A stretch of DNA of 64,000 bases, from positions 1 through 64,000 of the forward strand of contig CAZVMN010000006.1 of NCBI GenBank assembly GCA_964629015.1, given 5' to 3'. Each line of letters starts with the position of its first letter. Position 1 is the first letter of the stretch. This document shows positions 16,493-24,761 of the stretch, piece by piece. A program made the translations under genes and the position numbers. This stretch comes from Oceanococcus sp964629015. Lineage in GTDB: Bacteria > Pseudomonadota > Gammaproteobacteria > Nevskiales > Oceanococcaceae. The notes under the pieces are model-generated. The model was not told the DNA's origin. It saw nothing but the letters and a program-made list of their open reading frames with translations, and made no database searches.

Positions 16493-18214
16493 GGGCTTGC
16501 GCGGTTTGCCTTTGCTGGGCTTTTTGGGGCTGCGGCGTTTGGGCGGTGCTGAGGCCCCCGCATCCGCTTGTGCATCACCCGACTCCAACGGCGAAATGCG
16601 CAATTTCTGACCGGCCACCCAAACTTTCTTCAGATGCTGCAGCGTTTCTTTGGGCATACCTTCCGGCAAGGCCACAACACTGTGTGACTCATGAATGTCG
16701 ATACGCCCGATGTACTGCGCATCGAGCTCGGCCTCGTTGGCGATCGCACCCACCAGATTGCCCGGTTTGAGCTGATGCTGCTTACCCACTTCCACGCGGT
16801 AAAGCTGCATACCTGGCGCTGCGGCTGACGCCGGTTTGCGTTCGCGCTTGCGCTCCTGCACCTTCTTTTTGCCCTCAGCGCGTTTTTCCGCCTTGGGTTT
16901 TTCCAGCAATAAAGGCTTGCCACCTTGCGCCTGACTGGCCAGCGCTGCCGCAATCTGCGTTGCAGGAACGTTGTGCTCCTGCTGGTACTGTTCGATCAAT
17001 TGCGTGAACAGCCCGAGATCACCCTGCGCCAGCGTGTCGGTGATGGATTGTTTGAACTGGGCAATACGCTTGTCGTTGATCAGCTCGGTCGAGGGCAGCT
17101 CCATCATATCGATGGGCTTGCGCGTAGCGCGCTCAATCACGGCCAGCATGCGCCGTTCGCGCGGCGCGACAAACAGGATCGCCTCACCCGAGCGACCAGC
17201 GCGACCGGTGCGCCCGATACGATGCACATACGCTTCCGCATCATGCGGGATGTCGTAGTTGACGACGTGGCTGATGCGCTCCACATCCAGGCCGCGAGCG
17301 GCTACATCGGTGGCCACGATGATGTCGAGCTTGCCCTGCTTGAGCTGTTCAATGGTACGTTCACGCTGCTTCTGCACCATGTCACCGTTGAGCGCGGCAG
17401 CGGCATAGCCGCGCGCTGCCAGCTTGTCAGCCAGTTCCTGGGTAACAAGCTTGGTGCGCACGAACACGATCATGGCATCGAAGTCTTCCGCTTCGAGGAT
17501 GCGCGTCAACGCATCGAGCTTGTGCAGTCCGGCAACCGACCAGTATCGCTGACGAATGGTGTCCGCCGTCGCCGTCTTCTGTTCGATCTTGACCTGCTCA
17601 GGCTCGCGCAGATGCCGCTTGGCAATGCGTTGAATCTGCGATGGCATGGTCGCCGAGAACAAAGCAATCTGGCGACTCTCTGGTGTGCGCTCCAGAATCC
17701 ATTCGACATCGTCGATGAAACCCATGCGCAGCATTTCATCAGCCTCATCCAGAACCAGCGTCTGCAAGCTATCCAGTTCCAAAGTGCCACGGCGCATATG
17801 ATCCATCACACGCCCGGGTGTACCCACCACCACATGCGCGCCGCGCTGTAAACCGCGCAGCTGACCGCGATAATCCTGACCGCCGTAGATCGGCAGTACA
17901 TGGAAACCCGGCATTTTGCTGGCGTAGGTCTGAAACGCTTCAGCCACCTGGATAGCCAATTCGCGCGTCGGCGCCAGAACCAGGGCTTGGCATTTTTTGA
18001 CCTTCAGGTCCAGACGCGACAATACCGGCAGAGCAAACGCGGCGGTTTTTCCTGTGCCGGTTTGCGCCTGACCAATCAGGTCAACGCCGGAGAGAACAAT
18101 CGGAATTGTGCGCTGCTGAATGGGCGTCGGGCTTTCATAACCTACGGCATTCAGTGCTTCAAGAACAGCAGGAGCCAGCGAAAGCTGGCTGAAACTCATA
18201 ATAGTGTCGGTCAT
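16475..18214 (-). CDS. deaD: DEAD-box ATP-dependent RNA helicase DeaD/CsdA-like
   Basis: 579 residues from the start MTDTIMSFSQLSLAP; an alternative start is the internal ATG at 18199. Helicase motifs: SPTPIQQRTIP (Q motif), AQTGTGKTAA, PTRELAIQV, TPGRVMDH, LDEADEML, SATMP, RGLDVERISHVVNYD and HRIGRTGRAGR. The C-terminal part (about residues 460-545) is a DbpA-type RNA-binding domain (LYRVEVGKQHQLKPGNLVGAI). It ends in a Lys/Arg/Pro-rich tail, as in DeaD. It should unwind structured RNA in ribosome assembly and mRNA turnover, especially in the cold. Neither candidate start has a strong Shine-Dalgarno. Confidence 0.93.
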   Translation of the reverse strand: MTDTIMSFSQLSLAPAVLEALNAVGYESPTPIQQRTIPIVLSGVDLIGQAQTGTGKTAAFALPVLSRLDLKVKKCQALVLAPTRELAIQVAEAFQTYASKMPGFHVLPIYGGQDYRGQLRGLQRGAHVVVGTPGRVMDHMRRGTLELDSLQTLVLDEADEMLRMGFIDDVEWILERTPESRQIALFSATMPSQIQRIAKRHLREPEQVKIEQKTATADTIRQRYWSVAGLHKLDALTRILEAEDFDAMIVFVRTKLVTQELADKLAARGYAAAALNGDMVQKQRERTIEQLKQGKLDIIVATDVAARGLDVERISHVVNYDIPHDAEAYVHRIGRTGRAGRSGEAILFVAPRERRMLAVIERATRKPIDMMELPSTELINDKRIAQFKQSITDTLAQGDLGLFTQLIEQYQQEHNVPATQIAAALASQAQGGKPLLLEKPKAEKRAEGKKKVQERKRERKPASAAAPGMQLYRVEVGKQHQLKPGNLVGAIANEAELDAQYIGRIDIHESHSVVALPEGMPKETLQHLKKVWVAGQKLRISPLESGDAQADAGASAPPKRRSPKKPSKGKPRKPKKAKF

Positions 18215-18412
18215 CTGGAAAACCGGGAGATAAGGAAAAAACCGGTTCCGGAACAGCTGTGTTGGCTGCCGACTGGTCTGCAAGCGTGAATTCTACGCTT
18301 TCTGCGCGTTTTGGTGTGTAAGCCTTGCCTTGTGAAGCCAGGTCACTAGGATTGTGGATTGAACTTCGCCGGGCGAGTCACACAGACCATGCCCGCATCA
18401 AGGACCAACCTC

Positions 18413-19297
18413 ATGCGCCCATTGTTGCCCCAGGCCATCGCCGCCGCGCTGCTTGCGCTCATACCACTTACCGGCACAGCTCAGGACACGGCTCCACCGG
18501 AGCCCGCACCGACAGCCCAAACCGAGCCAGCGCCGGAAAAGATTTCCACGTTCCGCGAAAATTGGATCTTGAGCGAACTGCGCAGCTTGCGCCACGACAT
18601 GATGGACTATCGCAATCAGATGAATGCCATCGTCGTCGACCGTGAGTTGGAAGTCGCCGACAAGGCCATGAGCTACGCATCCAACACGGTGCTCACCTTC
18701 TTTTACGTGGTCGCGGTCGCCGGCGGTATTCTGGCGATTGTCGGCTGGCGCAGTGTGCGCGATCTGAAAGACAACGTGCGACTGTACGCTGAGAGTGAAA
18801 TTGGCCGACTGACCAAGGTTTATGAAACGCGCCTGGCCGACCTGGAACACGACTTGCGCAACAAATCAGAAACCATTGCGGCCAATCAGGATGAGATCGA
18901 ACGCACCAATGAAGTTCACAGCTTGTGGTTGAAAGCGGGCAAAGAACCCAGCACCGAGCACAAGATCGACATCTACGATCACATCCTGGAATTACGCCCG
19001 GAAGACGCGGATGCACTGGCCTGGAAAGCCGATGCGGCGCTGGAGCTGGGTGAGGCCCGCTGGGCACTCAGCTTGTGCCAGCGCGTTTTGGCCAATGAAC
19101 CGGAAAATGCCCATGCGCTCTATCAACAGGCTTGTGCACACGCTGAACTCGAAGAAGTCAACGCGGCGCTCGACGATCTGGAGCGTGCGGTCAAACTGCA
19201 ACCCGCCTGGGTCCGTCACGCACAAAATGAACCTCATTTCCGGGTCCTGGCTGAGAACGAACGGTTTCAAACCATCGTGACTCAGGCCGAGATCTAA
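18413..19297 (+). CDS. membrane-anchored TPR protein
   Basis: 294 residues. A signal peptide (MRPLLPQAIAAALLALIPLTGTAQ) is followed by a Pro/Ala-rich stretch, an amphipathic segment, a membrane span near residues 93-115 (VLTFFYVVAVAGGILAIVGW) and a coiled-coil-like helical region. At least two to three tetratricopeptide repeats follow (ADALAWKADAALELGEARWA; NAHALYQQACAHAELEEV). The start at 18413 is preferred over two upstream ATGs because AAGGA lies about 8 bases before it and it opens directly into the signal sequence. TPR proteins mediate protein-protein contacts; the partner is unknown. It is monocistronic and ends before a bidirectional terminator shared with katG. Confidence 0.8.
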   Translation: MRPLLPQAIAAALLALIPLTGTAQDTAPPEPAPTAQTEPAPEKISTFRENWILSELRSLRHDMMDYRNQMNAIVVDRELEVADKAMSYASNTVLTFFYVVAVAGGILAIVGWRSVRDLKDNVRLYAESEIGRLTKVYETRLADLEHDLRNKSETIAANQDEIERTNEVHSLWLKAGKEPSTEHKIDIYDHILELRPEDADALAWKADAALELGEARWALSLCQRVLANEPENAHALYQQACAHAELEEVNAALDDLERAVKLQPAWVRHAQNEPHFRVLAENERFQTIVTQAEI

Positions 19298-19309
19298 GCC
19301 AAAACAACA

Positions 19310-19341
19310 AACCCCGCCCCACCCAAAGGTGAAGCGGGGTT
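19310..19341. terminator. bidirectional terminator between TPR gene and katG
   Basis: AACCCCGC (19310-19317) pairs with GCGGGGTT (19334-19341) around a 16-base loop. A-rich sequence lies on the left and a short T run is included on the right, so it can act on both converging transcripts. Confidence 0.6.
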
Positions 19342-19360
19342 ATCCAAGCTTGCCGGTCAA

Positions 19361-21535
19361 TCAGGCCAAATCAAAACGGTCTGCATTCATCACCTTGACC
19401 CAGGCGGCAACGAAATCACGCACAAATTTTTCGCGGTTGTCGTCCTGGGCGTACACCTCGGCATAAGCGCGCAGGATGGCGTTCGAGCCAAACACCAGAT
19501 CCACCCGCGTGGCGGTCCATTTCACGTTGCCGGTGGCTCGCTCGCGCACCTCATACAGGTTGTTTCCCGTCGGCACCCAGGTGTAGGCCATCTCGGTCAG
19601 ATTGACGAAGAAGTCGTTGCTCAACACCCCTTCACGATCGGTGAACACGCCATGCTTGCTGCCACCGTGATTGGTGCCCAACACACGCATGCCACCCACC
19701 AACGCGGTCATTTCGTGCGCGCTCAGACCGAGCAACTGCGTCCGGTCCAGCAACAACTCTTCAGCGCTGACGGCGTAGTCCTTCTTCAGCCAGTTGCGAT
19801 AGCCATCATGCAGCGGTTCCAGCACATCGAACGATTCTGCGTCGGTCTGCTCGGCCGTGGCATCACCGCGCCCAGGAGAAAACGGGACTTCGATGTCCAC
19901 CCCGCCCGCTTTCGCCGCCTGTTCGATGCCGACATTGCCGGCCAGGACGATCACATCCGCCACGCTCACGCCATGTTGACTGGCGATGCCTTCGAGCACG
20001 CCCAGCACCTTGGCCAAGCGCTGTGGCTCGTTGCCGTCCCAGTCCTTTTGCGGCGCCAGGCGGATCCGTGCGCCATTGGCACCGCCGCGCATGTCCGAAC
20101 CACGATAGGTCCGGGCGCTGTCCCATGCGGTGGCAACCAACTCGCTGATCGACAGGCCACTGGCTGCAATCTGGGCTTTCACGGCGGCCACATCGTAGTC
20201 GCTGGAACCGGTCGGGACTGGGTCTTGCCAGAGCAAATCTTCCGCCGGAACGTCCGGGCCGATATAACGCGCTTTTGGCCCCATGTCGCGATGCGTCAGT
20301 TTGAACCAGGCACGGGCGAAGGTTTCCGAGAAATATGCCGGGTCTTGGTAGAAGCGCTCGGAGATTTCGCGATAGGCCGGGTCCATCTTCATCGCCATAT
20401 CGGCGTCGGTCATGATCGGGTTGTGACGGATGGACGGATCCTCGACATCAACCGGACGATCTTCGTCGTTGATGTCGATCGGTTCCCACTGCCAGGCACC
20501 CGCCGGGCTCTTCTTCAGCTCCCACTCGTAGTTCAACAGCAGGTGGAAGTAGCCGTTGTCCCACTGCGTCGGATGCGTGGTCCAGGCACCTTCCAGGCCA
20601 CTGGTCACCGTATCCCGACCAATGCCGCGCTTGGTTTTGTTATTCCAGCCCAGCCCCTGATCCTCCAGCTCCGCAGCTTCAGGGTCAGGTCCCAACAAAC
20701 CGGCATCACCATTGCCGTGGCATTTGCCAACGGTGTGGCCACCGGCCGTCAGCGCAACAGTTTCCTCGTCGTTCATGGCCATGCGCGCAAAGGTTTCACG
20801 CACATCCTTGGCGGTTTTCAGCGGATCAGGGTTGCCATCGACGCCTTCCGGGTTGACGTAGATCAGGCCCATCATCACCGCGGCCAGCGGATTTTCCAGA
20901 TCCCGCTCGCCAGAGTAGCGGCTGTTAGGGTTGTCACTGGGTACCAACCACTCGGTCTCGGAGCCCCAATACGTGTCTTTTTCCGGGTGCCAAATGTCCT
21001 CGCGACCGTAGCCAAAGCCGAAGGTTTTCAGCCCCATGGACTCATAGGCCACGGTGCCGGCCAGGATGATCAAATCCGCCCAACTGATCTTGTTGCCGTA
21101 TTTTTTCTTCACCGGCCACAGCAAACGACGGGCCTTGTCGAGGTTGACGTTGTCCGGCCAGGAATTGAGCGGTGCGAAACGCTGGTTGCCGGTGCCCGCA
21201 CCACCGCGGCCATCGGCCACACGATACGAACCGGCCGCGTGCCAGGCCATGCGAATCATCAATCCGCCGTAATGACCCCAATCCGCCGGCCACCAGTCCT
21301 GGCTGTCGGTCATCAGAGTGTGGAGATCTTGCTTGACCGCCGCGAAGTCCAGCGTTGCGACCTCGTCTCGGTAGTTGAAGTCCTCACCCAGAGGATTCGT
21401 CTTGCTGTCGTGCTGATGCAGGATGTCCAGATTCAGGGCTTTGGGCCACCAATCCATCGTGGCCTGACCGACGGCGGTGTTGCCGCCGTGCATGACCGGA
21501 CATTTGCCGGATGATGATGTGCTGTTTGTAGACAT
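19361..21535 (-). CDS. katG: bifunctional catalase-peroxidase
   Basis: 724 residues removing hydrogen peroxide with haem. The start at 21535 has a strong Shine-Dalgarno AGGAGGAG (21543-21550) seven bases upstream and opens with MSTNSTSSSGKCPVMHG, typical of KatG. The distal haem pocket is in MIRMAWHAAGSYR (Arg-Trp-His). The proximal His is in TAGGHTVGKCHG, and the Tyr of the Met-Tyr-Trp adduct is in LIYVNPEG. The duplicated C-terminal catalase-like domain is present to the end. The upstream DNA is AT-rich with a palindrome that might be an OxyR-type site. It stands alone between terminators. Confidence 0.97.
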   Translation of the reverse strand: MSTNSTSSSGKCPVMHGGNTAVGQATMDWWPKALNLDILHQHDSKTNPLGEDFNYRDEVATLDFAAVKQDLHTLMTDSQDWWPADWGHYGGLMIRMAWHAAGSYRVADGRGGAGTGNQRFAPLNSWPDNVNLDKARRLLWPVKKKYGNKISWADLIILAGTVAYESMGLKTFGFGYGREDIWHPEKDTYWGSETEWLVPSDNPNSRYSGERDLENPLAAVMMGLIYVNPEGVDGNPDPLKTAKDVRETFARMAMNDEETVALTAGGHTVGKCHGNGDAGLLGPDPEAAELEDQGLGWNNKTKRGIGRDTVTSGLEGAWTTHPTQWDNGYFHLLLNYEWELKKSPAGAWQWEPIDINDEDRPVDVEDPSIRHNPIMTDADMAMKMDPAYREISERFYQDPAYFSETFARAWFKLTHRDMGPKARYIGPDVPAEDLLWQDPVPTGSSDYDVAAVKAQIAASGLSISELVATAWDSARTYRGSDMRGGANGARIRLAPQKDWDGNEPQRLAKVLGVLEGIASQHGVSVADVIVLAGNVGIEQAAKAGGVDIEVPFSPGRGDATAEQTDAESFDVLEPLHDGYRNWLKKDYAVSAEELLLDRTQLLGLSAHEMTALVGGMRVLGTNHGGSKHGVFTDREGVLSNDFFVNLTEMAYTWVPTGNNLYEVRERATGNVKWTATRVDLVFGSNAILRAYAEVYAQDDNREKFVRDFVAAWVKVMNADRFDLA

Positions 21536-21598
21536 AGGTGCTCTCCTCCTGGGGATGGACTCTGATGACGCGCACATCGCTGTGTGATGCGCACCTTG

Positions 21599-21617
21599 AT
21601 TGATAGTCTATTCCAAT
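21599..21617 (-). promoter_or_regulatory. katG upstream palindrome, possible OxyR-type operator
   Basis: ATTGATAG-TCTATTCCAAT forms an imperfect palindrome (ATTG...CAAT with an inner ATAG/CTAT) about 64-82 bp upstream of the katG start, inside an AT-rich block (21598-21660). OxyR sites contain ATAG-n7-CTAT-like elements; the spacing here is not the canonical one, so this is tentative. Confidence 0.3.
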
Positions 21618-21720
21618 ACTTTTTAGTTATTAAATTGTTTTTATATATAGTTAAGATTGCTCACCACTATGCGCTCTACGCTCGTTGAAAGCATCAACGC
21701 CCGGGCCGGCTGAACCCACC

Positions 21721-22734
21721 TCAGGCCTTGGTCATGACGACAATCTTGCCGTGCACGGTCTCGGATTCGATCATGGCATGGGCCTCCCGCAAGGTCTGCG
21801 CATTGATCGGCGAACGAATATCCGACACGGTCGTACGCAGTCGGCCGGCATCAACCTGCTGAGCAATGTCGTTGAGCAGATGATGCTGCGCAATCATGTC
21901 CGGCGTTTGAAACATCGACCGGGCGAACATGAACTCCCAGTGCACGCTCGCCGCTTTGGTTTTCATTTTGTCCATGGCCATGGGCAGATGCGTCTCATCG
22001 ATCGTCACGATGCCGCCTTGCGGTCGAATCAATTCCGCAGCCTCATCCCAGTGATGCATATCATTAAAGACCGCGATGTGATCAACGAACTCAAAACCCA
22101 GCGCGCGAACCTGCTCGACCAGGGGCTGACGATGATTCACCACATGCTCCGCACCCAACTCGCGCACCCACTTGATGGTATGTTCGCGCGAGGCCGTTGC
22201 GATGACCGTTAACCCAACATGTTTGGCGAGCTGAATGCCGACCGAGCCCACGCCCCCGCTCGCCCCGACAATGAGCAAGCTCTCCCCGGCATCTGCGCCA
22301 TGGCGGTCAATCCGCAACCGATCAAAGAATGCTTCGTACGCGGTGATGCTGGTTAGCGGCAAAGCGGCCGCTTGAGCGAAACTGAGTGTTCGCGGCTTAA
22401 ACCCGACAATGCGTTCATCGACGAGCTGATATTCGGCATTCGAGCCTGGCCGCGTGATATCGCCGGCGTAATAGACCTCATCACCCGGCTGGAACAGACT
22501 GACCTCGGGCCCAACCGCTTCAACCACGCCGCTGGCATCAAAACCAAGAACACGCGGCGGATCTTCGACAGCGTTACCCGCCGCGCGCAGCTTGGTATCC
22601 ACGGGGTTCACCGACACCGCGCGCACCGCCACGAGAAGATCACGCCCCGCCGGGGTCGGCTTGGGCAGATCCACATCCAGCAAAGCGTTGGGATGTTCGA
22701 TCGGCAAATGCTGCGTCAACGCAACCGCTTTCAT
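21721..22734 (-). CDS. zinc-binding-type alcohol dehydrogenase / quinone reductase family protein
   Basis: 337 residues of the medium-chain dehydrogenase superfamily, ZADH/quinone-oxidoreductase branch without the structural-zinc cysteines. It opens MKAVALTQHLPIEHP, then VNPVDTKLRA, VLGFDASGVVEAVG, LPLTSITAYEAFFDRL and the NADP-binding loop IVGASGGVGSVGIQLAK. This matches the YhfP/zinc-type ADH family (TIGR02817-like) that reduces quinones or enones. The ATG at 22734 is chosen for the family-typical MKAV start. It is separated from the LysR gene upstream by 49 bp on the same strand. It belongs with azoR in a small reductase cluster, plausibly for quinone or electrophile detoxification. Confidence 0.9.
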   Translation of the reverse strand: MKAVALTQHLPIEHPNALLDVDLPKPTPAGRDLLVAVRAVSVNPVDTKLRAAGNAVEDPPRVLGFDASGVVEAVGPEVSLFQPGDEVYYAGDITRPGSNAEYQLVDERIVGFKPRTLSFAQAAALPLTSITAYEAFFDRLRIDRHGADAGESLLIVGASGGVGSVGIQLAKHVGLTVIATASREHTIKWVRELGAEHVVNHRQPLVEQVRALGFEFVDHIAVFNDMHHWDEAAELIRPQGGIVTIDETHLPMAMDKMKTKAASVHWEFMFARSMFQTPDMIAQHHLLNDIAQQVDAGRLRTTVSDIRSPINAQTLREAHAMIESETVHGKIVVMTKA

Positions 22735-22783
22735 GATTGTCTCGCCGTCGTGGACAGGCACCCACTCTAGCCGATCCACAGCC

Positions 22784-23692
22784 TCAATTTGTGACCGCTG
22801 CGCAGGCGCTACCGGTATGCGCACGCAGCAGTTCGGCAAAACGTTTCACGCCGCGCCCGCTGCGCTCCGGATGCGCCACGATCAGATACATGGTGACCAC
22901 CCGCTCCTGTCCTTCCAACGGCAAACGCTTGAGCTGACCAGCGAGCAGCTCCTGCTGAATTTTGTGTTCCACCATCCAGGCAAAGCCGTAGCCCTGACAC
23001 AGCGCATGGATGGAGGTGGCCATGTTGCTGACCGTCCAGCGCTGCTTGGCTTCAATGGTGAGCGCACTGCTGTCTCGCGTGCTGCCGGTGTCCCGCACCA
23101 AGATATGGCGATGCTGACGCAGGTCGCTCATCCGCAACGGCCGTGACATGTGGTGCAAAGGATGATCGGGATGCGCCACCGGCATCACCCGCATCTGCAT
23201 CAGCTCCTCCCCATGAAAACCGGGCGGCACCACCGGCGCGATGGCCAGATCAACCTGTCCTGTGGTCAAGGCTTCAGACGTTCCGCCCATCACCGATTCG
23301 GTCAACTCTATCCGCGTGTTGGGGCTGTCTTGCGCAAAACGATCCATCACGCTGAGCAAAAGCCAGGTTGGAAAAATCACTTCGGCAGCAATCCGAATCT
23401 GGGCTTCCCAGCCCTGCGCCAGCGCCTGCGCAACCTGCTCGACGCCAACCGCCTCTTCCAAAAGGGTGCGCGCCTGCTGGTACAGCTGTTGACCGGCGGT
23501 GGTCAGCACCGCTTTGCGCCCTTCCACCGCAAACACTTTGATACCCAGCAACGTTTCTAGCTTCTGGACCGCGTACGTGACGGCTGACTGGCTCTTATGC
23601 AGCTGCTGCGCGGCGCGTGCATAGCCACCGGCATCAACCACGGCGACCAAGGCGCGCCACTGTTCCAAAGTGATCTTGGGATGCATTTTCAT
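22784..23692 (-). CDS. LysR-family transcriptional regulator
   Basis: 302 residues, with helix-turn-helix ITLEQWRALVAVVDAGGYARAA then LHKSQSAVTYAVQKLETLLGIKVF, and a type-2 periplasmic-binding-like effector domain. It is divergent from azoR across a 97-bp AT-rich region with two palindromes. It reads toward the MDR reductase gene 49 bp downstream, so it may control both flanking reductases. LysR regulators beside azoreductase or quinone reductase genes often respond to quinones or electrophiles; that is an analogy, not shown here. Confidence 0.92.
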   Translation of the reverse strand: MKMHPKITLEQWRALVAVVDAGGYARAAQQLHKSQSAVTYAVQKLETLLGIKVFAVEGRKAVLTTAGQQLYQQARTLLEEAVGVEQVAQALAQGWEAQIRIAAEVIFPTWLLLSVMDRFAQDSPNTRIELTESVMGGTSEALTTGQVDLAIAPVVPPGFHGEELMQMRVMPVAHPDHPLHHMSRPLRMSDLRQHRHILVRDTGSTRDSSALTIEAKQRWTVSNMATSIHALCQGYGFAWMVEHKIQQELLAGQLKRLPLEGQERVVTMYLIVAHPERSGRGVKRFAELLRAHTGSACAAVTN

Positions 23693-23696
23693 CTAA

Positions 23697-23758
23697 TTAA
23701 CTGATTGTTAATAGCGATTTATTCGTCTTTATTATTCGTTTTATTGATTGTTTAATCA
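23697..23758. promoter_or_regulatory. LysR/azoR divergent regulatory region with two palindromes
   Basis: TTAAC-TGATT-GTTAA (23697-23711) and TGATT-GTTT-AATCA (23745-23758) are perfect palindromes in an AT-rich block unlike the surrounding GC-rich DNA. TGATTGTT occurs in both. They flank the divergent start sites as expected of LysR recognition (T-N11-A type) and activation sites. Confidence 0.55.
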
Positions 23759-23789
23759 TCGCACAGTTCGCCACCACAGGAGATGCGCG

Positions 23790-24392
23790 ATGACCACATT
23801 GCTTCAGATCAACACCAGTCTGTTTTCGGATCAAGGCCAGTCGAGCCAGCTTGCTCAGCAGTTTGTGCAGGAATGGAAAGAACGCCATCCCGACAGCACG
23901 GTAATCCAACGTGATTTGGCGAATGACCCGGTACCGCATCTGGATGCCGCCCGTTTTGGGGCTTTTCTGGCGGAGCCCAGCTCACGCACGGCGGAACAAC
24001 AAGCCGTGATCGATGCTTCTGACGCGTTGATCGCTGAGCTGCAACAGGCGGATGTGATCGTGCTCGGGCTGCCGTTGTACAACTTTGGTGTACCCAGCCA
24101 ACTCAAAGCCTATATTGATCATGTCGCGCGCAACGGCGTCACCTTCCGCTATACCGCGAACGGTCCGGAAGGCTTGCTGAAGGACAAGAAGGTTTACGTG
24201 TTCGCGGCGCGTGGCGGCCACTATGTCGGCACCCCAATGGACACCCAGACAGACTACATTCGGCACTTTCTTGCCTTCATCGGTATCGATGACGTGGAGT
24301 TTGTTTACGCCGAAGGTCTCAATATCGATGCGAAGACAAAAGACGCGTCCCTGAGCAAAGCGCAAGCCGAAATCACCCGCCTAGCCGCTTGA
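23790..24392 (+). CDS. azoR: FMN-dependent NADH-azoreductase
   Basis: 200 residues, flavodoxin-like fold. MTTLLQINTSLFSDQGQSSQ is the FMN-phosphate-binding opening of AzoR. Then come LPLYNFGVPSQLKAYIDHVAR, FRYTANGPEGLL and FAARGGHYVGTP, all conserved in the family. It is a homodimeric quinone/azo reductase using NADH. The start at 23790 (not the in-frame upstream ATG at 23748) follows CAGGAG and gives the family length of about 200. It is divergent from a LysR gene that probably regulates it. A GC-rich TTCG hairpin follows the stop codon. Confidence 0.95.
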   Translation: MTTLLQINTSLFSDQGQSSQLAQQFVQEWKERHPDSTVIQRDLANDPVPHLDAARFGAFLAEPSSRTAEQQAVIDASDALIAELQQADVIVLGLPLYNFGVPSQLKAYIDHVARNGVTFRYTANGPEGLLKDKKVYVFAARGGHYVGTPMDTQTDYIRHFLAFIGIDDVEFVYAEGLNIDAKTKDASLSKAQAEITRLAA

Positions 24393-24410
24393 TCTCCCCC
24401 GCGGGGTGGG

Positions 24411-24424
24411 CGGGCTTCGGCCCG
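24411..24424 (+). terminator. TTCG-loop hairpin after azoR
   Basis: CGGGC-TTCG-GCCCG forms a stable tetraloop hairpin 18 bp after the azoR stop codon, just after a CCCCGCGGGG palindrome. The following sequence is only moderately T-rich, so termination is plausible but not certain. Confidence 0.45.
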
Positions 24425-24435
24425 TTCGCTCCGTC

Positions 24436-24627
24436 TTATTCCGCTTCGTCGGACGGCTCGCGGCGCTGCTGATCCAGGCGCCGAGCCTCGCGCTCCCGCT
24501 GCTCTTCGTCTTGCCGGCGTTGCGCCGGGGTGCGCCCGAACCGCGCGCGATTTTCCGCTGCCTGTTGATCAGAGTGCTGGCGCGCCTTGCGCTTTCGAAA
24601 CTGACGAAGATTGGTGACCTTGCTCAT
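24436..24627 (-). CDS. DUF4169 family protein
   Basis: 63 residues, almost entirely charged and predicted helical: MSKVTNLRQFRKRKARQ, then AAENRARFGRTPAQRRQDE and ARRLDQQRRE. This pattern (VNLRxxRKxxAR ... NRxxFGRT ... LDxxRR) is that of DUF4169, a small protein family of unknown function best known in alphaproteobacteria. It stands alone, convergent with azoR. A nucleic-acid or ribosome-associated role would fit the composition but is not established. Confidence 0.75.
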   Translation of the reverse strand: MSKVTNLRQFRKRKARQHSDQQAAENRARFGRTPAQRRQDEEQREREARRLDQQRREPSDEAE

Positions 24628-24761
24628 AACGCCGTTAAAATGCGCGCCTTAGCGCCATTGTGCAGACCAGCATAGTACAGGGAACCATCGTGCCGGGGTG
24701 TTCGTGACACCCAGTACGCGGTGCCTGCTCTGGCGCCCTTCTGACCGATTGGAGTAGCTGT

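Noticed and set aside
16925..17851. A 308-codon frame antisense to deaD
   Set aside because: It has no domain signature and lies wholly within the conserved helicase core, so it is a coding-strand shadow.
19652..21514. A 620-codon open frame antisense to katG
   Set aside because: It mirrors the third-position GC bias of katG; the translation has no recognisable domain and the katG frame is certain.
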